From Piper betle (lineage: Eukaryota; Streptophyta; Magnoliopsida; Piperales; Piperaceae): a stretch of 64,000 nucleotides of DNA. Position numbers and translations under genes: made by a program. The stretch covers positions 1-64,000 of the forward strand of contig JAURVB010000002.1 of assembly GCA_033002965.1 (NCBI GenBank). Direction: 5' to 3'. Below, piece by piece: positions 11,993-24,615 of this stretch (positions within the stretch are counted from its first letter, which is position 1; each line of letters starts with the position of its first letter). The notes beneath the pieces are model-generated. The model was not told the DNA's origin and searched no databases. It worked only from the letters and a program-made list of their open reading frames with translations.

Positions 11993-14318
11993 AAAGATAA
12001 GGAGGTATGAGGATAGTTAGTTGAGATAATCATGAGTATATCTTGGATATGTATAGGGAGGATCATGGGAAGGGGTTTGTACTCTAGGTAGGCCATTGTC
12101 GGCGTCGTTGCTCTCCCCACCTGCATCTTTTCCTCATAATCAGTGCTCTCTTCATTTTCTTCTTCCTCCATACTTTTTTATTTATTTTCTTACTTGTTTG
12201 TTTCTTCATCATGTTGCATATCACCTTGTTGGCTGTTTCTACTCTTGTGCTTTTGAATTTTAATTATTAGTTGTGATCGTTGTTTTTTTTACAGTTTTAA
12301 GATTTCATGATTTGTGTGATCTGTAAATTAATATTGATATTGTAATGAATATTGACTATGGTAATTCCATTTTATTTATTATATTTATATTTGATAAATT
12401 GGTAATATCTAATTATAATGTAATTAATTATTGCTTTCCATCATTTTGGCTTGTTGACCTCTAGATCTTCATGTATAATAAAAATTTTAAAAATGAAACA
12501 ACAAACTATTTTGTATGTTTTGGTTTGTGTTTTTTTGTGGGTCGATAGGTTAATTTGACTACATAAGTTAGGTACATGCCCAATTAACTAAGTTCGTAAT
12601 GATATTATAGTACTTGTTAACTGATACAGGTTTGTTATTAATTAACCAATTAATATTTATTTTCTTGATTTTAAGCTATCTAGATTAGTATTAATGTTAT
12701 AAATTAAGACAAAAGGTTTATTTGAGAATAATATAATAATTGATTAAATATAATATCTCATAAAGTGTAGTTTACATTAATTATTGTGATATTAGTTGCT
12801 CCATTATATTATATATATAATACAACTATTATATAGGTATCAAACTTTTAAAATGGTGTTTAATAAATAAGACATTAGTTTTTTATCATGTTAATTTATC
12901 AACTTATAATTCTTCTTTGCTATGAAAATGATAAATTAATTTTAGTAATTGTATAAATTATTATATTTGTGTTTGGCTGAATTAATAAGTTATAAAGTGC
13001 CTTGCAATTCTAACTATTGTATATGGTTGGTGAGGCATAAACTAGATTATGAATTCATGAGTTAGAATATAGATAGCTTATATATTAGTATATTTTAATT
13101 ATTTTAGATTTTAAATATTTTTTCTCTATTATATATGATTAATTATTAATTTATAGGTTGATAAATATTGACATCATTACGAGTCTAAGTAGTTGCTAGA
13201 ATGTTTTGATTTTTCTTGATAATGATTAATGATTTGGTGTGACCATATAAATTAGCTTGTGTCAGTTAATTAAATATTAAATTATCATTGTTCACTTATA
13301 AGTGATTAACCAAATGATTAATTAATTATTGTGAGATATATTTTATTATTATTTTTATGTACTTAGTTAATTGTCGCATATCATACCATTTCATGCATTA
13401 GACTAAGGAATTATACGTGCTAATGTATAAACTATTTGTGACTCCCAAATTAGGATTTCTCATTACGATTATGGTACCTTCATCTGAATTTCCAGGTCTG
13501 TATAATTAGTTGAATGTTGTATATTCCTTTTTAGCAGCCTGGTTGGCCTGAGCCCAGATTCGACCACCATGCGCTGAATGCAACCAGGGTCAAGGAATTG
13601 ACTTAGTCCAACATGGGGTCGCACCTTTAAAATTATTTGAAAGATAATATACTTGCCCCCGTGCCAAAAGGGGTGGCAGGGCACAATGGCACAAGATGAC
13701 TCATTATGCACTTGTGATACCGAAATGGTGAGTCAATGACAAATATCGGTAATTACAGGTAATGGGCCATGTAGCGTGTGTGTGCATATATGGGATTGTA
13801 CCTAGATCGGGCGGCCACCCTTCCTGGCATAATAAGAGTTCGGCATAGGCTCATAATCACTAAAAGACTTAAGTAATGATGTTGTGGAATATATTAACTT
13901 GTTTCTTGTAATTATATGACTAAGTATTTTTATCACTAATACGGAATTACCTCCGCAGGTGTGATCATGGAAGTATGGGTAGAGTCGGGACAGCTGGAAG
14001 ATTCTCTTATTAGACTATAAATTTTTTTCTTATATGTTGTTGTACTTCTGGGTTATTTTCATGGCAGTGAAATTTCGGTTCCTTTCATGGGGCTTAGATT
14101 ATTCTCAGCATTGGTTATATTATATTTTATTTCATGGTATAACTTAGAATTTGAACTCTAACTAATTCTTTGAGTATGAATTTAATGTGTATGGTTTAAA
14201 AGAATTTATGTCATGGATTTATTCATGATGTTGATAAATTAATAAAAAATTAATTTATGAAATATTTAGTATTCTACGGTAACACTTAGCATGTGGCTCT
14301 AAACGAGCGGGTCGTTAC
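11989..14318 (+). mobile_element. LTR-like insertion splitting copy L4 (copy L5)
   Basis: The block interrupts LTR L4, whose order resumes at 14,319. It begins tgttaaagataagg and ends gggtcgttaca, the TG...CA layout of an LTR. Its second half (13,380-14,060) matches L3 (6,785-7,400) and L2 (1,626-1,830). There is no coding domain, so it looks like a solo LTR of about 2.3 kb from a related subfamily. TA-rich flanks on both sides make a short target duplication impossible to prove. Confidence 0.5.
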
Positions 14319-14905
14319 AATATATATATATAATTAATTAATTAATTTTATCAAGCTTTTAGTGAGACAAGAAATGGTGAAATCGACTCACACATACAAT
14401 AAGTGGGTGTATGTGCCCGTCACAGCGGGCTCTGAATTAGTGAAAAGGCTATTCCATTCTCAAGGGATCCTAACAACTTTGCGTTTTGAGTTCCTCACAC
14501 CCAGAGAAACGTGGAGGTTTATAGGTACTATTTAGTATAGCGTAAGTCTGGACATGTAGTTAAAAAGGTATTGAAGGTGATTGCCTGAGAGTACTCGACC
14601 TTTGTGCTTAGGGCTAGGAGATATATGGAGGACAGGACAGGGCTTAGGATATACTAGTAGTCCCGAGGGATCAAAAAAATGAGAAAATGCCTAAAGAGGT
14701 ATCAATAGACCAGTCACTTCAGGATGCTATTGGGTCTGCAGCCTGGTGGCTCCTAAGTAGATACCCTTCAGAGAGTTCAACAGAAGATATATGTGGTTTT
14801 ATTTAAAGTGAGAGTTAGCTCTCATTTACCAGATTGTTATAGTTATTTTTAGACCAATAACACTCGTTACTGACGTGTTTTTATTATATATGTAAATGAT
14901 GATTA
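14319..14905 (+). mobile_element. 3' part of LTR copy L4 after the insertion
   Basis: It resumes the order of the 60-kb copies: agtgagacaagaaatgg (14,360), the cgggctctgaattagtg word (14,425), gatcctaacaact (14,466), gcctgagagtactcgacc (14,582), then accaataacactcgttactg (14,856). Similarity fades after about 14,905 and the canonical LTR end is not visible. Confidence 0.6.
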
Positions 14906-15610
14906 GGATATAGATGTGTCAATCTATACAAAGGAGTAGAGATGTTTCTTACACATACATGTTAGACGATAAAATGTTTAGTGTTTTTTGTTATGATATT
15001 GTGATAGTGAAACTGGTATGATGACATGCTATTTGTATTGTTAATAAAATTAATATCAATAGCATGATGTGAATTTATTTAGTAAATATGCTTAAATAAT
15101 GAATATGACCAACAGATAGGTCAAGACCTAGTTCACTTAGGCAAAATAAAGGTAAATCAACACTTGAATCAAGGCTCAACACAGAAATAAATTATACACT
15201 TGAGTGAAGGTATTGTGTGAATGTTTTATTAAATATTTATATTGTCTATAATTTGATAGGGTAGTCTTTTATACTTGGGGGATACTCTATCTGTTTTGTT
15301 TTAGAGTAGATTGATTTTTATTGTGATTGATTAGTTTAGTGTAACTTGGTCAACATGACATTTATGTAGTATTATGTTAGGTTTCGAGCATTCCATACAT
15401 GCATGAAAAAAATTATCTTTCATCTTAAGACGTCGAGAGTAGGACCACTAAGATTAGGTTTGGGTTAGCCAACTTAATCAGGTGACCTGTAATATTTCGA
15501 TTCAGTTTGCGAGTAAGCCGGATTTATGGTATTTCATTACCGATCTTAATTTGGTTGGCCAATTTAATAGCTTCCAATTGATTTAATCCTAAATGGACTT
15601 TGGATCCCGA
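14906..15610. other. AT-rich intergenic stretch
   Basis: No open frame of note and no recognised repeat. It may contain decayed LTR tail. Nothing else is supported. Confidence 0.35.
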
Positions 15611-15618
15611 TCAACAAT

Positions 15619-16191
15619 TTAGGAGTGGGCATGGGCGACCAAACGACTAAGTTCAACCGACATTCGAAGTGTTTGTGAGCAAAGTCAACCAATCAATTAT
15701 GACCAAATAAAAGCAAATAAAAAATGGATGTTTTTTGTCAGGTTGAATGATCAACTGAGTGACCGATACAAATCGTGAACTAACAATATTAGTGATATTT
15801 TTAAAGTTAATTATTAGATTACTATAAAAAATTATTAAATCAAGGCATATATACTTTAGGTATTGAATTTTTTCATGGTTATATAATATTTTCTTTATTC
15901 AAATATTTTCTAAAAATAGCGATTTTAATTTTTACATTAGTTGAAATAAGAGAAACTAATGAAAAATAGAAAAGATAACTACTGTATAAATGAGGTATTA
16001 AGGTTTCTTGTGAAAAATATATGATTTATAATGGAAATGGTTAAACGATACAAAAATAGAAAATCAAAATAGATTCCAAATTTGACCAGATTTTGACCAC
16101 GTCTAAGGGGACCAATTCGACGAAGAATTTTGACGTGGATGACCGGATTTTTGCCAATACCTTGTTGAGATCCATCCACACCCACCCCTAA
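15619..16191. mobile_element. Non-autonomous hAT element, 573 bp
   Basis: Terminal inverted repeats: left ttaggagtgggcatgggcga; right end in reverse complement ttaggggtgggtgtggatgg. The TAGGGGTGGG style is typical of hAT elements. Flanks are tcaacaat (15,611-15,618) and tcaacatc (16,192-16,199); the first six of eight bases match, consistent with an old 8-bp target duplication. No transposase frame is present. Confidence 0.65.
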
Positions 16192-16199
16192 TCAACATC

Positions 16200-17014
16200 A
16201 GCACAGGCGAGCCGAGCCGCCTCTGGCTACTCTGACTGTTGCCATTCAAGAGCTCCCTCACAGCACTCCCTAGCACTCCACCCACCAACTAACTCCTTGT
16301 CAACGTGCGGATGTTTCTCTTCACAGTCCCTCGTTTTACCTTTGACAGCACTGTCTGTGAGTTTCTTTTCTGACGGTAGGTTTGTAAACGGTGTAATCAT
16401 AGTTTAATAGTGGGCATTTGCTATAACTGTTAGCCGATTGAAAATGCTCCTATCGTAACTAAACCATTAATCGGCTTCTCAGGTTATAACTACTTTTTCA
16501 ACTTTTTGCCGATAGATTATATTTTCACCACTAACGTAAAAAGTGCATAATGTCCTAAAAATAATTAATACTAAAATATGGTTTTTAATTGTGGGCTTCT
16601 TAGTCAAGTTTATAGTTTTAAGTGTAATTACTAAACATTAATGGTAATGGATTAGCCTTCTACGGCTACCAAAATTAATTACTAAATCGAGTGCTTCCTA
16701 ATTCAAGTTTATAGTGATTAAATATTTTTGGGTAAGGTGAAAGTTGAAAAACAGAAAAGAAAAAGAATAGTTCATCCTAAGAAAAATTGATAAGAAAATG
16801 TTTTATCTTTATCTCATCCAAGGATAAGAACCTAAGAATACACAAAGGATGTCTTTTCCAATCATGTCTAAGACGAGTAAAGGGCCTAAATCTCAAATTG
16901 TTAGGTTTTTTAATAAAATGGCTCTTATTTCATTACTGAGCCACTCTATTCTCTTCACATCTAATGTTTGGTTCACATGTAGTTGATTTTGCTATAGTGC
17001 TTGTCACATTGGTT
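16200..17014. other. Intergenic region 3' of the GPN3 gene
   Basis: A GC-richer patch at 16,200-16,340 has short open frames with no recognisable family. The stretch 16,380-16,720 carries repeated gcc/ggc-flanked words (gttagccgattg, taatcggcttctc, attagccttctacggct) that could be a decayed DNA-transposon end. No claim beyond that. Confidence 0.3.
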
Positions 17015-17050
17015 TCACTCCCAGCTGCTTTGTATTATTATGATTATTAT

Positions 17051-17083
17051 TTTATTTTTCCAAATTAAATACCACATTTTATT
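17051..17083 (-). terminator. Candidate polyadenylation signals for GPN3
   Basis: On the minus strand AATAAA occurs at 17,078-17,083 and 17,051-17,056, about 400-440 bases after the GPN3 stop codon. They are plausible 3'-end signals; the true cleavage site is not determinable from sequence alone. Confidence 0.35.
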
Positions 17084-17486
17084 TATAAGAAAATTAACAA
17101 ATTTTTGCGGCTGAGATTCGAAGAAGGCTATATTCAATATAAGCACGAAGGAAAAATAATAATAAAAATTAAAAATTAAAAACAAACACACACACACTAA
17201 ATGCTTTTGGTTTAGAACCATTGAGATAAAATAGGCTTCTCCAGAGTTCATGAACAATGATGTCTTCATAACCCATGATATCATTACACTGACAAAACAG
17301 AGGCTGGGGTGGGCAGGGTCCAGGAAACGTACCATTACAGAATACCCTAGTGAATTTATCTATCAGTAAGATTCACAAAATCATCCTCCAACTAGCATTG
17401 AAGCAAAAAAATTGGAAGGTTCACATTTTCCTCTAACGAGTTACAAAACTTTCTTATATGCTATAGCCAATTATGCACAGTTCAAT

Positions 17487-20400
17487 TCATTCGTCCTCAT
17501 CAGGGTCGAAGTCCTTAATTTTCACATCGGCATCTTCCCCATACTGGATGCAGTTGTCGATATATGATAGCACATACTGAATACTACAAAAAAGAAAATG
17601 TCCAACCAAATGTTTTATATATATGAAGATAAATAGGAAAAGTGAGGCAAAAAACTTAAATACCTAGATTCTTTTCGAAGATCCAGTGGAATAAAATTCA
17701 CCATGCTATACTGATCCACCTTGGCACAACAGGAAAAAATAAACACATTTCATCAAACAGCAAAAAAAATAATATTTTAGGGATGCAAGCATACACATGC
17801 CTCCAAAGCATCTTTTTCACAGTAAATAAAAGTTACATTGCTGACATATAAAGCAATCCCTACTGGCAACCGATGTCCAATCGGCTATAAAATTTGATAT
17901 GGAAAAATTCTACTAAATGGCGCAAATAAGTTGGCTCTTTAACAATCACATACATATCTTGTTAAGTGAAAAATATTACACTACTACTATACTCAGAAAT
18001 TTATACAAAATGCTCACTTTGAAAGCACTAATATCAAGATTCCATACCAGTTCAGCTAAAGCTTTGTTAAGTTCTTTAAAGCGAGGAGCCATTTGTTGAT
18101 TCAACTCAGATAGCAAGAACCGTGCCTCCGGATTAAGAAATCTATGTTTCATAGAACGAGGTGATCAGGGAAAAAAGAACAGACCGGACTGAAATAGCAG
18201 ATAAAAAATTATCACTGAAAAAGAGTCAAACACACTCTTCAAGGTCCTTTCTGTTGGTTACGAGATCCATCTTGGTGAGAATATTGACGTGGGGCAGTTC
18301 AAGCTGGACCATTGCAGAAAGAGACGCCATGCAACCACTTATATATTTGGTCACATCAGTCATGAACTAAAAAAAAATGAAATGTGGAAGCATTATATGT
18401 TTTCAATATTGAGCCAATGCATAGCAGCAAAAGATATGTTTCAACCTCTACAAACCTGTGAATCAAGCAAGTAAACAGCACACACATTGAAGTTCTTGCG
18501 CTTGAGATGCTCTACAAAGTTCTTGAAAATTGGAACATGAGAAAAGAGTTCTATCTGCCCTGAAAAAAAATAGGGTCTTTTTAGAAGGGTTCAAGATAAA
18601 CAAGGTTGAGCATACATTAGTCAACCAATTAAGGCATGTAAAACACAAGGAAGTTTGGTAAGAGTCACATTATATAACAGTTTTTCGAATGCCAAGAGCC
18701 GCTCACAAAAACAAAGTTCCTGCTCATCCAATCACCTGGATAATTGTAACCACAAAACTAGGCTCTCTTACAAGACAAATATGATGAATAGCCCGTCTAT
18801 GAAACCTTAAAAAGAAATAGAAATTGCAACATCTTAAAGAACATCTTTAGATCATTCAGGAAGAAGAAATCATCAATATCATGGAGAGTCAAAAATTTAA
18901 AAATAATCAAACAAATGTTTAAGTTGCACCACCCAAGCCAGTGTATAGCTATAGATTATAGATTAAAAGATATCTCATCTGCCATGCAAAGCCAGTTAAA
19001 GGCTACGTGAAGAGCAAAAACTGCAAGTAACAATCACAAACATTGTTCCAAGTGTAAGTTCCCTGTATGCTACAAAGGCCACCTAGATATAGATAGCATG
19101 ATTTCAGAGTGATCTTTATATACTTCAGTCGAACAGGAGTACCAGATCTTGTAGGCAAAAAGTTCATCTGACACCAATTAGCCATTATTTGCTTGATAAA
19201 AATGTTTAATAATTCATCATACAAAATACCTAAAAACAATTAGCTAGGCATTCCTGGTAATTCCCAACAAACAACTTTGGGTTATTATAAAAAAGTTCAA
19301 GTTGTAACCACCTCGACAAAATGTCTTAACCATAATGGAGACAATTACTGTTGATTCTCATCCTTTGACAAGGCTTATGGAAACTCCGAGTAATATTTAC
19401 GTTGATCAATTCAATGAAAACAAAAGTCAAAAGTTTTAACTGCAAGTTTGGAGGATCAATCAGAGAAGCACTCAGTTTGGAATGAGGCAACAACTTCACA
19501 ATTTGAGTTTGGAGCACATGCAAAAAGTGTTCCGAGACATGGTGATGGAGGATAGAACAAAGGTAAGATCGGATTCTGATCATCAGTCCAAACAGAAAAC
19601 TACGTCAAAATTATGAAAGATTGTATCTCACAACTTCGATGTTGTTTTGAGCTGAAATTTTGGGAACAAGAAGAGGGCATCTCAAAATGTATTTAGAAAA
19701 GAATAAACGCACAATTTGGATGCAAGAGACCAAGATATGTTCATTCAAAGTAGCACCAAAAAATTTAAATAGGTGATTGGACAAGCAAAGTTAGAACGTT
19801 GAAAATGCAGATTCCTCCTTATTTTGACTCCAACTGTCCAAAACTCATTCCAAAGGTTTTGAGCTCTATAAATATAGCTTAAATTTAAAACTTCCGAATG
19901 CAAATGTTGTATTCTTGTCTTCATCTCAAAAAACTCTTGTGTGCTTTTAATATTCATATTCTTATTGTATTTGGTTAAAGCAAGGTGTGGAAAAAGGCTT
20001 ATGGGGCATTTGGTTGAAAAAGGTTTATGGGGTATTTGGTTGCTATGTAAAAGTTTATATGAAATCTCAAAAAAATTGTCACAAAATTATGTTTGGCAGT
20101 TACAATTATTGGGGGAGTTTTGATCAAGTGTTTGAGAAAATTAGAAGGTATCAACCATCTTTTTGATATTTTGTAACATTTGTGAAGGTTTTTAAAGAGT
20201 GCCTCTATCACTTTATCTTTTGCCGATATTTAGCCATTATCTTTACAGTTTTATAGTTTTCCAATAATCTCAAAACAACGCAGCCAAATAGCATATAAAA
20301 GATACTCTTTTCGGGCATGGAAGTGTTGTTGAGGAGTCCTCTCTCCATGATAAAACAGAAGAGTGTTAGCCGTGGAATCCCCTCTCCGTGTTCAAAAGAA

Positions 20401-22056
20401 AGTTGTAACTATTCGAAGAAAAAGCCAAAGTGGATTTTCTATTGGTCACAAATGCAGTAGGGAGTCCCTTAATTATTTTAGATTTATTATTTTCTTACTC
20501 TTACTTTCATTTTCTTTTATCTCCTTATACCTCTTCAGCTCCTACTTCCAAAGTCCCCTCAAGTTCGAAATATCTGCCTAGGAATTTGGAAGTGAGAGTT
20601 GTTGAAAGTTCTTAATCAAATTTGTCTTGAAGTATTTGTTTCACTTGAAATAAACTTTTAGCGCAATGCTCTTAAAATTAAGTGCCATTAGCTCTTAGGA
20701 ATCCGGTTTGATTTGTTTGCCTCATTGCATAAGTGTATTTTTTCAGCCATTCAATAGTTTTTGCCATTCATATGTTGGTCCTGTAGAAGTTATTATCATG
20801 CAAGTGTTACTAACATTATTTTAAATTGCAAAGGCACACCAGACTGACTTATTAATTACTTTTCTCATTTCCGTTACCTGTATTTATTTTCTGTTACCTG
20901 TATTTATTTTAAAAATTAAAAGCAAAAAGTACATACATAATATATCTTATCAATAAGCTAGACCAAGCAAACTGCAAAAGGTGATAGGAGAAAGCAAATG
21001 TACAAAAGAATATGTGAGCTTGATTATCTAATCACTACAAAAAGGCTTAAACAAACAGCTTAAAACAAATGATTACTCTGCCCACAAGCTCATAGACCCA
21101 AAAAGAAGAGAAGCACATATTGGCATGGATCTTCACTAAATTGCAGAACAGGTGAGTACTGCAAATGATTATACCATTAACAATATGAAGGAGAAAAATC
21201 ACGAATACCTGGACAATCAAAGACAAGATAATCATCATCTAGATAATTATCAAGTTCTTCGGCAAACCAGTCATCCAAGTTATCTTCAAGATGTCTGACA
21301 ACCACTAAGGACACACAAACTATCCAATGTGATCTTTTTTACCATTGTACATGGAAGGGAAACAACAAAGCTATTGGCTCTGATATGAATAAAAAAGGTA
21401 ATAATTAATTCTAATTAAAGGATAATAATTAATTACCATATTCTTTTGCAAACTAGTCATTCAAGTTGTCTTCAGATGCTTGAAAATATTAAGGGTAGTA
21501 AAAAATATTAACCAAAAAATATGACTCTTACCATGTGAATGCTGGCACTAGACATAATATCAATTATAACCTATGGGTAATAGCTTCCATAATAATTGTG
21601 AAAATATATGCAATCAAAGGATACTCCATGCAGTAAATAAGTCCTCCGTTCGGGCCTAATTTAAGCTCCTCCATGACATCCTCCAAAGATATGAGCTCTC
21701 TAATATCTGAAGAAGAATAAGAAAGAAAATCTCAAATAAATTTTGTTATTCAAGAATACAAAATGCAATATTTGATCTGCCAGTACCCATGGCAACAGGA
21801 TAATCAAAATGTTCTGCAGCTGGGTCCAAATTCACGATATGCACTGTCCTCCGTGAAGTTTCACAATGTTGATACAAGCTAGAACAATAAGTAGACTGCA
21901 AGCACGAGAGGTTAATGGCTAAAGTTAAATACTAAACAAATCATCAGTAAGAGTTACATTCATAACAAAAAACACTACGAAAGCCACCAAGAGCAAATAG
22001 GTTATGCTTACCTTTCCACTACCAGCAGGACCAATAACAAGCTGAGCGTAACCCAT
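17487..22056 (-). CDS. GPN3: GPN-loop GTPase 3, 9 coding exons
   Basis: Coding exons are complement(join(17487..17583, 17664..17719, 18048..18141, 18236..18366, 18456..18559, 21209..21294, 21625..21706, 21787..21895, 22012..22056)), 804 bp and 267 residues, normal for the family. All introns are GT-AG and all phases agree. Visible motifs: P-loop GPAGSGKST near residue 10; the diagnostic Gly-Pro-Asn loop (ELKLGPNGG); G3 DCPGQIE; G4 TKMD; the acidic C-terminus ends in FDPDEDE. GPN GTPases work as dimers and are known to assist assembly and nuclear import of RNA polymerase II; that role here is inferred from family. The ATG at 22,056 is chosen because [12 protein letters not shown] is the family's usual start. 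The intron at 18,560-21,208 is large (2.65 kb) and holds repeats. Confidence 0.93.
19000..20020. other. GPN3: Unassigned repeat-like DNA inside the large GPN3 intron
   Basis: This part of the 2.65-kb intron includes a ctctataaatatagc TATA-like word at about 19,863, resembling an LTR promoter. No paired termini or coding domain were found. The unusual length of this intron compared with its 80-330-base neighbours suggests inserted DNA. Confidence 0.3.
20023..20295. mobile_element. MITE-like element, copy 2, inside a GPN3 intron
   Basis: The left end ggggtatttggttgctatg and the right end in reverse complement (tgctatttggctgcgttg) form imperfect inverted repeats. The interior cctctatcactttatcttt word matches the element at 9,053-9,356. 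It sits within the large GPN3 intron. Confidence 0.4.
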
Positions 22057-22095
22057 AATATGAAAAATTTGCAGGAAACTTTTTGTAAGAGTAAC
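22057..22095 (-). other. GPN3: GPN3 5' UTR, exon 2 part
   Basis: Immediately upstream of the GPN3 ATG is 39 bases of leader preceded on the minus strand by a good acceptor (tttattttttcag|gttac). This implies an intron in the 5' UTR. Confidence 0.6.
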
Positions 22096-22356
22096 CTGAA
22101 AAATAAATCCAAGCAAAAGATTTCAAAAAGTGAACATCCATACACACAATGAATGATATCTTTCTAGAAATTATTGCACTGCATTTTGGCCATTATTAGA
22201 CATGATGTTATTAAGACACCAGGGAACATAATTTAAGTTAAGAATGCAGTAACGGGAAAAGCCTTAATAGAAAGAGGAAATCACAACTTGCCAACTTGAA
22301 TTCATTTATAAATAAAATGAATGATAACTACAAATACTCTTTATATTTCATGAATA

Positions 22357-22757
22357 TAGTGAAAGATTCACTTGCAAAAAAATCTCTGCATTTGGAAACA
22401 ACTTTTGGATTTTTTTGTACTTTGACATTTATTTTAAAAATACAAGCATATTCCTTCAAACTTATATATCTAATATTGAATGCAGATTCTTACATGAACT
22501 ATGGGATTATTGGGCTCAAACTCAGGAGTTCTTCATTAACTTTCCACATGCAAAAACCCTCCAAAGTTTGAGCGCAACACTACCATAGTTTGTATAAGAA
22601 TTCTCATCAAGAATATTCAAGATATGTAGAAGTCTCAAGAAATATGCTCATATTTTCAAAATGAAAGTCAATTACAAACCAAAAGTTGTGTTTCCAAATG
22701 GAGTGTGTGGTTTGTCTTCAAAGGTGTGTCTGTTACTACATACATCAAAAACAGAAA
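22357..22757. repeat. Foldback (long-TIR) element, copy A, in GPN3 5' UTR intron
   Basis: The left arm (gtgaaagattcacttgc..., tttggaaacaacttttgg) is matched in reverse complement by the right arm ending ctgttac (tttggaaacacaacttttgg). Arms are about 90 bases or more. The dinucleotide TA stands at both outer edges. A close relative lies at 22,911. No coding frame. Confidence 0.6.
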
Positions 22758-22910
22758 GAATTTGCGGTAATCATTTCTTACATTTTAAAACGAATTTAAT
22801 AATAAATTGTAATTTAAACTTTTAAACCATGGTTATTCTTAATACATCAATCATTGCATTCATATCTCAAATGAAATTTGACTGTAATGTATCTCTTGTA
22901 ATTGATGAAT

Positions 22911-23315
22911 ATAGTAAAAGACTTGCCTATGAAAACAAATTCCTGCTTTTGGAGACAAAACTCTTGGATTTGTTTGAACTTAGACTTTTATTTTGAAAAT
23001 ATGAGCAAATTTCTTTAGAATATTATATCTTGACTACCACTGAATGTAGATTCTTTCATGAAATATGAAATTATTCGGCACAAATTTCGCGATGTCTTCA
23101 CTAATTTCCCAGATGCAAGAATTTCCTCCAAACTTTGAGCTCGACACTCCCATAGTTTGTGAAAGATACTCTAGACATATAAAAGTCTCAAGAAACACAC
23201 TTTTCTTCTCAAAATAAAAATCAAAGAACAAATCAAAAGTTGTCTCCAAATATAACATTTTGTGTTCATAGGCAAGTCTTTTACTAAATACATTAAATAA
23301 GTAAGAATTTGCAAT
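22911..23315. repeat. Foldback (long-TIR) element, copy B, in GPN3 5' UTR intron
   Basis: The termini are gtaaaagacttgcctatga on the left and the same word in reverse complement on the right, a perfect match over at least 19 bases. The interior follows copy A in the same orientation (for example ccatagtttgt and aagtctcaagaaa words). TA flanks both edges. Superfamily not determined. Confidence 0.65.
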
Positions 23316-24329
23316 TATCATTCCTTACATTTTCAACAAATTTAACATGAAAAATTGTTGCTTCCACTTTCAATCAATCTCTGCACTAATTACTGCATTC
23401 AAATCTGCTGTATGAAATTTTTAGATATGCCCAGCATCTGGGATTGTCCCCGCCAACAAAATTGATTTTATCTTCTTTAAAGACAAACATGTACAAGAAA
23501 CCCTAGCTTGAAGTTATTGTGTCTATGTATGTTGATATTAAGAGAAAGAAAAAAAATTAGGATTTTTTCTTGCAGTGCTTTGGGACTTGCGATTTAGGCT
23601 GTGGAGCATAAATCATCTCCATCTGTGAGGGGATTTTGGCTCATGAGAATATCTACGGTCCTATTCTGCTGCAAGTTACACATTCTATTTATATTTTATT
23701 TAGCTTACACTGCAATTAAGTGTCGGTTTTTATTTTATCCACGTTTTAAAATGGTTTATTATTAAAAATAAAAGTGATATATCATTGTTTCTTCCTAGCT
23801 TAATCATAAATCAAAATTGCTCACTATAGATCTAATTATAAATTCTATAAGAATTTTAATGAACTGTTATAGACTATAAATAAGATTACACGTTTAATTA
23901 TGATTTAAATTGTTACATCTGATTTGAAATTATTGTTTTTGATAACGGTTTAATAATTTCGAGCATATATTGCATGACTAGATCTGTTGAATAACGATCC
24001 ATTGTTAAAACTATGTTTAAATGTTACTTAGTAGTGGAATGATAATAATTATGTAATTGATCTAGAATTATCATGCTCTATACATGATTTCATCTTGTAT
24101 AATTGACTTATCTAGAGTTAATCATTAGATTAGATAATCATGACTAATCAATAACAGGTCATACTGGCTAAGATTAACCCCCGCCAATGCGACAACGGCA
24201 TGACCACTCTTTGCGGCGTTGATGCCCGCCCAGCCCTCTCCCTTTTCGTATTCCCTCCACTCCCGGCTCTATGCCGAAAAGCAAAATCATTACAAAATAA
24301 ATAAAAAAGTAAAAGGGTGGGAACTTTAC

Positions 24330-24615
24330 CTAGTCCTGGTCGGAATCAGACGGTACTGGCCGCTGGAGACCTCGTCCGTGCTGCCCCAGACTCGCCGGAG
24401 ACTGTGAACCACGGCTTTCTGCAGGTGTTGTCGCCGCACCCAAAGTTTGCCTTTTTGACCTAGGCCTCAAACCTCCGAGCAAGCCTGCCTCAGTGCCCCT
24501 CCGCCGCAGATGAACTAGACCCCCCGCACCCGAGCCGTCCGGAGATCGCCTTCCAACCTCACGCCGCTGCCTAGTCGCCGGCGAGCCTCGCCGGAGCCCC
24601 TAATTCCTTGTGAGA
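24330..24615 (-). other. GPN3: Probable non-coding first exon and promoter-proximal region of GPN3
   Basis: A GC-rich island on the minus strand ends in a consensus donor (gactag|gtaaag at 24,329-24,324). It lies 2.2 kb upstream of the leader acceptor at 22,096. It has no conserved frame. It fits a non-coding first exon joined to the GPN3 leader by a long intron. The 5' limit is a guess based on composition; transcript data would settle it. Confidence 0.45.
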
